This document shows positions 19,251-25,152 of a DNA stretch of 30,781 nucleotides, one piece after another. The translations under genes and the position numbers were made by a program. The stretch comes from a virus. The notes under the pieces were generated by a model. That model searched no databases, had not been told where the DNA came from, and worked only from the letters and a program-made list of their open reading frames with translations. Location of the stretch: IMG/VR virus record IMGVR_UViG_3300042383_001339, positions 1-30,781 of that record, one strand, 5' to 3'. Positions within the stretch are counted from its first letter, which is position 1. Every line of letters starts with the position of its first letter.

Positions 19251-19496
19251 TTAGGCAGCCACTCGAGCGCGGCTACCATTGACATCACGGGCACTGACCG
19301 AATACGCAATACGGCCATTCTGCGTGGCGCGAACACGAACACGCAGACCCATGTCACGTACCTCGCTCATGCGAGCACGCAGATTCTGGATGCCAAACAG
19401 TGCTTCAGCCTGGGGCTGAGTCAGTTCGCGACCAGTACCACGCAGGTACTCAATGAGGAACTCACGCTGAGAAGTCTTGATATTAGTAAAAGCCAT
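19251..19496 (-). CDS. winged-helix DNA-binding protein
   Basis: An 81 aa basic protein from M at 19496. The segment REFLIEYLRGTGRELTQPQA then EALFGIQNLRARMSEVRDMG forms a helix-turn-helix, followed by a wing (LRVRVRATQNGRIAYSV). It has its own TTGACA-17-TAGACT promoter and terminator, so it is a single-gene unit, perhaps a regulator of the many early promoters around it; that role is an inference. Confidence 0.7.
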   Translation of the reverse strand: MAFTNIKTSQREFLIEYLRGTGRELTQPQAEALFGIQNLRARMSEVRDMGLRVRVRATQNGRIAYSVSARDVNGSRARVAA

Positions 19497-19559
19497 TTTC
19501 TTATCCTTTAAGTTAAGTTTGAAATTTAATTTGCAACTATTAGTTGCAAGCATATTTTA

Positions 19560-19588
19560 AGTCTACGTTAACTGTTTACGTTTGTCAA
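19560..19588 (-). promoter_or_regulatory. early promoter TTGACA-17-TAGACT
   Basis: -35 19588-19583, -10 19565-19560; upstream of the DNA-binding protein gene. GTTAAC and AACG repeats sit in the spacer. Confidence 0.7.
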
Positions 19589-19624
19589 CGTATTTGGCAA
19601 ACTATTTTAAACAGTTTGGTTTGC

Positions 19625-19632
19625 CATAAATA
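19625..19632 (+). promoter_or_regulatory. late promoter-like box CATAAATA
   Basis: Seven of eight matches, 15 nt before the gene at 19648, which has GGGAG as ribosome site. Confidence 0.6.
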
Positions 19633-19647
19633 CACAGGGAGAAAATT

Positions 19648-19830
19648 ATGAAACTATTCGCTATCCTGTTTGCTGTTAGTACGCTGATTGCTCAACCTGC
19701 GGCAACCAAAAAAACCACACAAAAGAAAACCACTACCAAATCTGCCACTGTTCAGGCCAAAAAGCCCATGCCCAAGGCACGACAGATCGCGCCACCACCT
19801 GCTAAGAAAAAATCAACGTCTGCTAAGTAG
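19648..19830 (+). CDS. small exported basic protein
   Basis: A 60 aa protein with a signal peptide (MKLFAILFAVSTLIAQPAAT) and a mature part almost wholly Lys/Thr/Pro/Ala (histone-tail-like). Likely periplasmic; perhaps binds nucleic acid or envelope polymer. AGGGAGAAA precedes the ATG. Its end overlaps the convergent gene at 19813. Confidence 0.6.
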   Translation: MKLFAILFAVSTLIAQPAATKKTTQKKTTTKSATVQAKKPMPKARQIAPPPAKKKSTSAK

Positions 19831-19992
19831 CCCAGAAAACCAAAGGTTAAGCATCACCAGCAGAAAGTCAAACAGTGCTGAACCATAGCGGCCATGATAT
19901 AGTGCATTGATCATATTGGTCAACATCATTCCAGCCACCAAAGCACTCAGTTTCGTGTTGTTTTGATAATACCACGATAAAAATCTATTCAT
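19813..19992 (-). CDS. small membrane protein downstream of ClpP
   Basis: A 59 aa frame (MNRFLSWYYQNNTKLSALVA) with one or two membrane segments (ALVAGMMLTNMINALY and LFDFLLVMLNLWF). The ATG lies two bases after the ClpP stop, with AGAGGT inside the end of clpP as ribosome site, so it forms an operon with clpP. Function unknown. Confidence 0.6.
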   Translation of the reverse strand: MNRFLSWYYQNNTKLSALVAGMMLTNMINALYHGRYGSALFDFLLVMLNLWFSGLLSRR

Positions 19993-19994
19993 AG

Positions 19995-20579
19995 TTAGGA
20001 CCTCTTGCTCACAATCAAGTCAGCCAAACCATACTTGATACTCTGTTCAGCAGTCATGATATTGTCACGATCCATGTCCTGCACCAGCTTGTCATAGTCT
20101 TGACCAGTGTTTTCCACGTAGATTTCAGTAAGCTGGCGCTTCATACGCAGAATTTCGTTGGCTTGGATTTCGATATCCGAAGCCTGCCCTTGGGCACCGC
20201 CCAGTGGCTGGTGGATCAGATGACGTGCATGCGGTAGCATTAGGCGTTTGCCTCGAGTTCCGCTGCTGGCCAACAAACTGCCCATGCTGCATGCTTGGCC
20301 CATCACAATAGTGCTCACGTCGCACTTTACAAATTTCATTGTGTCCAAAATAGCCAAGCCGTCAGTCACTGATCCACCAGGACTGTTGATATAGAACAAG
20401 ATATCTCGTTCGGGATTCTCACTTTCCAGATACAACATCTGTGCCACAACCAAACCAGCAGTGTGATGATTGACTTGATCGTTCAACACAATGATTCGGT
20501 CTCGCAAGAGTCTGCTGTAAATATCAAAGGATCTTTCACCTTGTGAAGTCTTTTCAATTACAATGGGTACTAAACTCAT
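19995..20579 (-). CDS. clpP: ATP-dependent Clp protease proteolytic subunit ClpP
   Basis: A 194 aa serine protease, full family length. The catalytic triad is visible: S in [10 protein letters not shown] in LIHQP, D in [12 protein letters not shown]. The oxyanion/glycine motif [12 protein letters not shown] and the C-terminal YGLAD end are intact. It would form a 14-mer with the phage ClpX at 29033. The start ATG is 6 nt after a TTGACA-18-TAACAT promoter, so the RNA should be leaderless. The serine motif has C in place of A (GQACSMG), a minor change. Confidence 0.95.
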   Translation of the reverse strand: MSLVPIVIEKTSQGERSFDIYSRLLRDRIIVLNDQVNHHTAGLVVAQMLYLESENPERDILFYINSPGGSVTDGLAILDTMKFVKCDVSTIVMGQACSMGSLLASSGTRGKRLMLPHARHLIHQPLGGAQGQASDIEIQANEILRMKRQLTEIYVENTGQDYDKLVQDMDRDNIMTAEQSIKYGLADLIVSKRS

Positions 20580-20585
20580 ATTTTT

Positions 20586-20615
20586 ATGTTACACTCCTAT
20601 GTGTAAGTTTGTCAA
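20586..20615 (-). promoter_or_regulatory. promoter TTGACA-18-TAACAT, leaderless clpP
   Basis: -35 20615-20610, -10 20591-20586, then 6 nt and the clpP ATG. Confidence 0.65.
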
Positions 20616-20675
20616 AAATTTTTACACAAAATTTTACCACATTAAATATGAATACATTCAGAAGGAGAATATATC

Positions 20676-21110
20676 ATGATTAATTGGTTTAAAAAGTTGT
20701 TTGGGATCAAAGATTCCCAGACTGCTGAAGAGACTGCTCCGGCAGTCAACGCTGATGTTTACGAAACTGTTCCAGCAGAAAATGCTACTCTTTTAGTTAC
20801 TCCAATTGTTGAAACCACACCCGAGCCAGAACCTGTACCGGAACCTGCACCAGAACCCCAGCCCGTAATTGAGCCCGTGGCCACTGTTGTCGAAATCGCA
20901 TCAGTTGCTGAGGTCGTCAGCGACCCTGTGGTAGAGGCAGCTGGCAAGAAGCCACCCAAGAAGGAAAAGAAGACCCCGGCCAAGCCCAAGAAGAAGGCAC
21001 AAGTTGAACCTGAAATTGTGGTGGAAACTCCAGTTAAGAAAACCAAGAAGTCAACCATTTCAGCAAAAACTGCGACTTTTAACACCACCAACCTCAAGAA
21101 AAAGAAGTAA
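20676..21110 (+). CDS. Pro/Glu- and Lys-rich disordered protein
   Basis: A 144 aa low-complexity protein. The N-terminus (MINWFKKLFGIKD) is an amphipathic anchor-like helix; then an acidic PEPxP repeat section (about 46-65), then a basic Lys/Pro section and a KKKK end. The design resembles TonB-like spacer segments but has no membrane segment. Strong GAAGGAGAA site; ends at a hairpin terminator. Function unknown. Confidence 0.65.
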   Translation: MINWFKKLFGIKDSQTAEETAPAVNADVYETVPAENATLLVTPIVETTPEPEPVPEPAPEPQPVIEPVATVVEIASVAEVVSDPVVEAAGKKPPKKEKKTPAKPKKKAQVEPEIVVETPVKKTKKSTISAKTATFNTTNLKKKK

Positions 21111-21122
21111 GCAAATCAGCTC

Positions 21123-21149
21123 AAATACCCCAACAACATTGGGGTATTT
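21123..21149 (+). terminator. hairpin terminator
   Basis: AAATACCCCAA/TTGGGGTATTT, 11 bp stem, 5 nt loop, followed by CTTTG. Separates the 20676 gene from the HNH unit. Confidence 0.75.
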
Positions 21150-21174
21150 CTTTGAGTAAAATAAGATTGAATGA

Positions 21175-21182
21175 TATAAATA
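21175..21182 (+). promoter_or_regulatory. late promoter TATAAATA
   Basis: Exact late box; predicted start G21188 is the first base of helix 1 of the leader. Confidence 0.75.
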
Positions 21183-21187
21183 AAAAT

Positions 21188-21242
21188 GCCAATCGCGATG
21201 CTGGAACATCCATTGGCTCTAATACTGTAAGGAGTATCAGCC
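21188..21242 (+). promoter_or_regulatory. structured HNH-leader RNA element, copy 3
   Basis: Helix 1 GCCAAT/ATTGGC (21188-21193, 21212-21217), loop CGC/C, inner helix GATG/CATC, 6 nt loop; TCTA; helix 2 ATACT/AGTAT around GTAAGG (21222-21237); TCAGC; ATG. Compared with copy 2 the third pair from the helix end covaries (G-C to A-T). Confidence 0.8.
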
Positions 21243-21974
21243 ATGTATTTACATAACAAATATACTCGTTGGTATTTTGGTATAATCAATAATGCCCAAA
21301 ATAGAACGATTATTGGATACAGTGAAAAACACCATATCATCCCAAAAAGTCTTGGCGGTTGTAATAAAAGAAATAATCTTGTTTCTCTTACTGCTAGGGA
21401 ACATTTCATATGTCATTGGTTACTCACTAAAATGACTACTGGAAAAGATAAAAACAAAATGTGTATGGCTCTGATAATGATGGAGAAAAATCACAAAAAA
21501 CACTTTCGCTACAATTCTCCCTTGACTTCTAGAGTATATGCTTCTGTTAAAGCACAAGCAATAGAAGGGTTTAGAGAATCGGCAAAGAAATTAGTTCAAC
21601 AAGGAAAACACAATTTTCAAAAAATCGATCGTCACGGGCAGAATCATCCTAGTTTTGATCATACAGTATATATTTGGTATCATATACCTTCTAAAACAAA
21701 AATTAGTATGACTAGATACGATCTCATCAAGACATACAAATTAGGCAACGGGGACGTATGCCAAATACTTAAAGGAATACGAAAGTCAACTAAAGGTTGG
21801 ATCCTATGGGAGAAAAGACCAATTGAATATACTTGGTTTCATATTGAAACCATCACTGTAGTAGTGATGACAAAAAGTGATTTTATCAAAAAATATTCTA
21901 TATCTCGTTCTATCGTAGAAGATATGATTAATAAAAATCATTCATCAAAAGGTTGGGCGCTACAAATAGGCTAG
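21243..21974 (+). CDS. HNH homing endonuclease with IENR1-like repeats
   Basis: A 243 aa protein, close paralog of the one at 8377 (MYLHNKYTRWYFGIINNAQ against MYLQNKYLQWYYNIINRAK). HNH core: EKHHIIPKSLGG ... NLVSLTAREHFICHWLL. Two C-terminal modules (KISMTRYDLIKTYKLGNGD with KGIRKSTKGW, and TVVVMTKSDFIKKYSISRSI with SSKGWAL) look like intron-encoded nuclease repeats that bind DNA. Expressed behind a late box and the structured leader. Its stop overlaps the uvdE stop by 4 bases on the other strand. Confidence 0.85.
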   Translation: MYLHNKYTRWYFGIINNAQNRTIIGYSEKHHIIPKSLGGCNKRNNLVSLTAREHFICHWLLTKMTTGKDKNKMCMALIMMEKNHKKHFRYNSPLTSRVYASVKAQAIEGFRESAKKLVQQGKHNFQKIDRHGQNHPSFDHTVYIWYHIPSKTKISMTRYDLIKTYKLGNGDVCQILKGIRKSTKGWILWEKRPIEYTWFHIETITVVVMTKSDFIKKYSISRSIVEDMINKNHSSKGWALQIG

Positions 21975-22996
21975 ATTTTTGCTTCGCTAATCAACTGAGA
22001 GCTAGCTAGATTTTTCGACTTTGCTTCCACGCAGATATCGAAACGATCCCAAAAAGATAAAGCCCATCGATTGCATGCTTGGTTCCACAAGAAATCGCTG
22101 TGCGCTCGTAACCTCTGTTTCTTGAAACCCTGAGCAATCAATTGATCTATATTGGGCAATACTTCTGGATCATGCCCCACCAAGATATCTTCACGACTCT
22201 GGCTATAATGCATAACCGGCCTAACACCTCGCCAACTGTCAATCACCTGTTGCACACGCGGATCAGTGGATTGGATGTATTCGTGTGCGTTTAGCAAGTG
22301 ATGATGAATATCCATAACCACCGCCACTTGATCACCCAATTCAATTACATCCTCCAAGCTACCTTGGTATTCATCATTTTCCACAGTGATCAGGTTACGA
22401 GCTTCGGGGCTGAGCCTGTTCAGGCTGTCACGAAATCCACCGCTGCCCAATCGTCCACTCATGTGGATGTTGATCTTGAAACCATGGTCATGCCAGGAGT
22501 TGCCATATCCCATCCAGCGAGCGCAGTCTGTGTGGTACTCAAATTCTTCCAGGCTGCGCCGCACAATCTCGGGGTTGTCGCTGGCCAGACAGCAGAATTG
22601 TCCAGGATGGAAGCTCATGCGAACATCCAGTTCACGAGCACGTTCACCCACACGAGCCAGTTCGCGAGCACAGTAATCTCGAACATCGGTGCGACGCCAA
22701 AAATAACACCAGCGAGCTTCGGTGTATACCGGAAGCAATTCACTGCCAATGCGAAACATGCGCTGCATGGGTCTGAGTTTACCCACAGTCTCCAGCATCA
22801 GGCTCAGACTCTGGATATTATGCTCCATGATCTCCCAGAGACGATCTTCTGCAACAGCTTGGCTTTGTCGATTCAGCCAAGCCACTGTGGTTGTGCGTCC
22901 ATTGAGCTCGCGATCTGTGGCACTGACTTTCATGTCGCCCACTACGTCATGTGGATGTAACCATTTACAGCAGAATCCAATCCTGGGTTGTGTCAT
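21971..22996 (-). CDS. uvdE: UV damage endonuclease (UvdE/UvsE)
   Basis: A 341 aa TIM-barrel endonuclease that nicks 5' of UV photoproducts. Motifs match: RIGFCCKWL at the N-terminus, MSFHPGQFC, INIHMSG, ITVENDEY, DIHHHLLNAHEY, MHYSQSR and AHSDFLWNQ, giving the His/Glu/Asp metal ligands. Length fits the family. The ATG is 6 nt after the -10 TAAAAT, so the RNA should be leaderless, and it belongs to the early set. The HNH gene abuts its 3' end, as another does for the exonuclease. Confidence 0.93.
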   Translation of the reverse strand: MTQPRIGFCCKWLHPHDVVGDMKVSATDRELNGRTTTVAWLNRQSQAVAEDRLWEIMEHNIQSLSLMLETVGKLRPMQRMFRIGSELLPVYTEARWCYFWRRTDVRDYCARELARVGERARELDVRMSFHPGQFCCLASDNPEIVRRSLEEFEYHTDCARWMGYGNSWHDHGFKINIHMSGRLGSGGFRDSLNRLSPEARNLITVENDEYQGSLEDVIELGDQVAVVMDIHHHLLNAHEYIQSTDPRVQQVIDSWRGVRPVMHYSQSREDILVGHDPEVLPNIDQLIAQGFKKQRLRAHSDFLWNQACNRWALSFWDRFDICVEAKSKNLASSQLISEAKI

Positions 22997-23002
22997 GTTT
23001 TT

Positions 23003-23031
23003 ATTTTAGCACTTTTGTTTTAGGGAGTCAA
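23003..23031 (-). promoter_or_regulatory. promoter TTGACT-17-TAAAAT, leaderless uvdE
   Basis: -35 23031-23026, -10 23008-23003, then 6 nt and ATG 22996. Overlaps the end of the upstream membrane gene. Confidence 0.75.
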
Positions 23032-23308
23032 TTTGATAATTGCTCAAAATGTTCCACATCATCCGCTGCTCAAATTCTTGTTTGTACAGTCGATTTGACC
23101 AACGGTTCACACAAGTGTCCACTAGACTCAGCACCGACTGGAAAACGATACACACTAATCCAATATTGGTTATCATAGTCGGATCACGCCGGTCGTGTAT
23201 GAGAGATTCAACAAGCAGTCCCATCAGTGTAGAGGTCAATATCATAGTAGCCCAAGCTAGGATTAACCGAATGCGGCTGCCTATGCGTATTTTTTGCTGA
23301 AGTTTCAT
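23006..23308 (-). CDS. small two-segment membrane protein, leaderless
   Basis: A 100 aa inner-membrane protein with two hydrophobic segments (IRLILAWATMILTSTLMGLL and TNIGLVCIVFQSVLSLVDTC) and a charged C-terminal tail. The ATG lies 7 nt after the -10 of its promoter, so a leader is essentially absent. Its function is unknown; small membrane proteins in phages often act in lysis control or exclusion. Confidence 0.65.
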   Translation of the reverse strand: MKLQQKIRIGSRIRLILAWATMILTSTLMGLLVESLIHDRRDPTMITNIGLVCIVFQSVLSLVDTCVNRWSNRLYKQEFEQRMMWNILSNYQIDSLKQKC

Positions 23309-23315
23309 TACACTT

Positions 23316-23345
23316 ATGCTAGCACATTTAGGTTTGCGTTGTCAA
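23316..23345 (-). promoter_or_regulatory. promoter TTGACA-18-TAGCAT
   Basis: -35 23345-23340, -10 23321-23316, 7 nt before the ATG at 23308. Confidence 0.6.
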
Positions 23346-23542
23346 TCACCCAACCAACGCAGGCAGAATAGAACAGCGTGTGAGGGTTTAACAAATTCAA
23401 TTTTTACATTTGTTTGTGGCAAACCGGGCTCTAGCCACCATTGCCAACGAACACCTTGCAGGCCCACGTTTTTCAGCAACCAATCCCTCCAAATTTCTAT
23501 GTCATAATTGGGCCAGGGGACGGAGATGGTGGTGGCAAACAT
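23342..23542 (-). CDS. small LRW-family protein
   Basis: A 66 aa protein with WRDWLLKNVG, a WQWW core and the C-terminal motif SHAVLFCLRWLGD. One of five tandem genes (23342-24468) sharing a W-x-W strand and, in four of them, an F-x-LRW tail. AGAGGAATAG precedes the ATG. Function unknown; possibly a small beta-alpha fold. Confidence 0.7.
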   Translation of the reverse strand: MFATTISVPWPNYDIEIWRDWLLKNVGLQGVRWQWWLEPGLPQTNVKIEFVKPSHAVLFCLRWLGD

Positions 23543-23546
23543 TGTG

Positions 23547-23744
23547 CTATTCCTCTATCCAGCGCAAACAAAACATAACAGCGTCTGCTTCATTGGCAAA
23601 TTCGATAGTCATAGCATATCTGGGTTCATATTCATAATGCCAAGTCCAATGTTTCCCACGCTCGCCCACATGTTTGTGAATCCATATAAACCATGCTACC
23701 ATATTGTGCCAAGTGGGAGTGGGCACTGTTATCCTAGTGGACAT
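23547..23744 (-). CDS. small LRW-family protein
   Basis: A 65 aa paralog with VAWFIWIHKHVG, HWTWHYEYEPRYAMTIEF and the tail ADAVMFCLRWIEE. It overlaps the upstream gene by 16 bases. Function unknown. Confidence 0.7.
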   Translation of the reverse strand: MSTRITVPTPTWHNMVAWFIWIHKHVGERGKHWTWHYEYEPRYAMTIEFANEADAVMFCLRWIEE

Positions 23745-23980
23745 TTAATTCTAAACCAACTTTCCAATTCTCTCGGGATCACCAAATACCCTTCACCGCT
23801 AAAGGCATCACCTTTATAATTTGAGTTCCACCACCAACACCATTGCCACTGATTGGGCGCCACAGTGTTCAGCCATTCAGCCAGTTCTGGTTTTAGTTCT
23901 ATGTCTAACGTGCCTGGCGAAAATTCAGCCAGATCCCAAACATTTTTTCTATGAATTTTAATGGTTATTGGATCAGTCAT
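23729..23980 (-). CDS. divergent member of the LRW gene group
   Basis: An 83 aa protein with the shared WQWCWWW core and ELAEWLNTVAP helix, but ending LESWFRIKCPLG instead of LRW. It is the most diverged member of the group. GGTGGAGAT lies upstream of the ATG. Function unknown. Confidence 0.65.
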   Translation of the reverse strand: MTDPITIKIHRKNVWDLAEFSPGTLDIELKPELAEWLNTVAPNQWQWCWWWNSNYKGDAFSGEGYLVIPRELESWFRIKCPLG

Positions 23981-23986
23981 GCGATT

Positions 23987-24205
23987 TTATCTCCACCTCA
24001 ATGCAAACAGTGTGGCGTGTGTGGATTTGTAAAACGTAAATTCAGCAAACTTAAAATATGAATCAAATCCCCATTTCCAATCTATGTATTCCACTCCCAC
24101 ATGTTCTTTGCACCATTCAAACACGGGCGTAGAATCAAAGTCAGCAATTGGAATTGCTACCACACGATCTTTAGTCACAGGCACGCGATTGTTGGTATTT
24201 TGCAT
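23987..24205 (-). CDS. small LRW-family protein
   Basis: A 72 aa paralog (FEWCKEHVG, IDWKWGFDSYFKFAEFTFY, tail HATLFALRWR). The start at 24205 overlaps the preceding stop (TGATG) and follows GAGGTGG; an in-frame ATG three codons earlier lies inside the upstream gene. Confidence 0.7.
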   Translation of the reverse strand: MQNTNNRVPVTKDRVVAIPIADFDSTPVFEWCKEHVGVEYIDWKWGFDSYFKFAEFTFYKSTHATLFALRWR

Positions 24206-24468
24206 CAGTCCCACCTCAGTTTAAACAGCAAAGCCGTATCTTCGGAATCAAAATACAGAAACATGCCCTGCTTCATAACATTGTGCTGCACACACCAAGC
24301 GTCCAATTCGGCTTGGTTGTCAAAGTATTTTTGAATGCCGGTGATCAAAACGCATAATTCATACTTGTCGCTGACGAAACGGTTGTTGACCCACAACACC
24401 CAATTGTCGGCATTGTTCATCATAGCAAATGCTTCATCAATATCAAACGGTTTGTTAGGCTTGGGCAT
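24205..24468 (-). CDS. LRW-family protein, first gene of the group
   Basis: An 87 aa protein (MPKPNKPFDIDEAF) with a longer N-terminus, LDAWCVQHNVM and the tail TALLFKLRWD. Its promoter's -10 box ends 9 nt before the ATG at 24468 (an in-frame TTG lies even closer), so almost no leader exists. Heads the five-gene LRW operon. Confidence 0.7.
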   Translation of the reverse strand: MPKPNKPFDIDEAFAMMNNADNWVLWVNNRFVSDKYELCVLITGIQKYFDNQAELDAWCVQHNVMKQGMFLYFDSEDTALLFKLRWD

Positions 24469-24477
24469 GCTCAACTA

Positions 24478-24507
24478 ATGTTAGCACATCACCAGCCTAC
24501 CAGTCAA
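24478..24507 (-). promoter_or_regulatory. promoter TTGACT-18-TAACAT
   Basis: -35 24507-24502, -10 24483-24478; drives the LRW gene group. Confidence 0.65.
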
Positions 24508-25114
24508 CCACCACAACGTGTTCTGCATGTCTTTTGAACGGAGGTTTAAACAGAATGTTGGGAACCACCTGAAACGTCTTGCATCCAGCATCAAAGCAAA
24601 ATTTGGCCATCTGTTTGAAGTATACTGCACGACGATGCACTGGTCCAACGTGTATTACAGTAGGCTCCTGATTGATTTTGTGTTCTACCAAATAGGTATC
24701 TTGTTGCCAAGCCTGACGGTCTTCTGGAACACCTTTGGTATTCTCAGTCACAATCAAACTGGCATTTTCCTGGTTGAGATTGAAATTCAAAGCCAGGTCA
24801 TGACGACTGGTGTTCTTGAAATCACGAACTGTGATAATCAGGCGTTTTTTCACAGCGCCAACCACTTGTTGAATCAGACCCTGTTGTGTTTGCTCAGTGG
24901 CATAGGTAAAAAATTCATCAGTGGCTAGCACTGTGTCGTAGCGTTGGCCAACATTATAAACTGAATAGTTTAACCAACAACTGGGGGTTTGAGCAACATC
25001 AGACCCCTGAATCTGATTGCTTAAGAAATCGTAACGCTTGGCCACAAAGTCTTTATCAACGTGAGTGGCCAAGCTATCGTGCAATTTTTGAAGATATTCA
25101 GAAGATAACAACAC
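24497..25114 (-). CDS. conserved phage protein, possible methyltransferase-like fold
   Basis: A 205 aa protein from a GTG start with GAGGAG upstream. The segment YDTVLATDEFFTYATEQTQ with LIITVRDFKNT suggests a Rossmann-type domain with an acidic turn, as in SAM methyltransferases, but the glycine-rich motif I is not clear, so this is tentative. The C-terminal HVGPVHRRAVYFKQMAKFCF looks conserved. A late box and hairpin precede it. Confidence 0.5.
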   Translation of the reverse strand: MLLSSEYLQKLHDSLATHVDKDFVAKRYDFLSNQIQGSDVAQTPSCWLNYSVYNVGQRYDTVLATDEFFTYATEQTQQGLIQQVVGAVKKRLIITVRDFKNTSRHDLALNFNLNQENASLIVTENTKGVPEDRQAWQQDTYLVEHKINQEPTVIHVGPVHRRAVYFKQMAKFCFDAGCKTFQVVPNILFKPPFKRHAEHVVVVDW

Positions 25115-25123
25115 TGTATACTC

Positions 25124-25142
25124 CTCATAGTAATACTATGAG
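25124..25142 (-). promoter_or_regulatory. hairpin over the ribosome site of the 24497 gene
   Basis: CTCATAG/CTATGAG, 7 bp with a 5 nt loop; the 3' arm runs into GAGGAG. The late start predicted from 25145-25152 falls at 25139, leaving four pairs. Confidence 0.55.
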
Positions 25143-25144
25143 AG

Positions 25145-25152
25145 TATTTATG
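25145..25152 (-). promoter_or_regulatory. late promoter-like box CATAAATA
   Basis: Seven of eight matches, abutting the hairpin above; lies at the very end of the cyclase gene. Confidence 0.5.
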
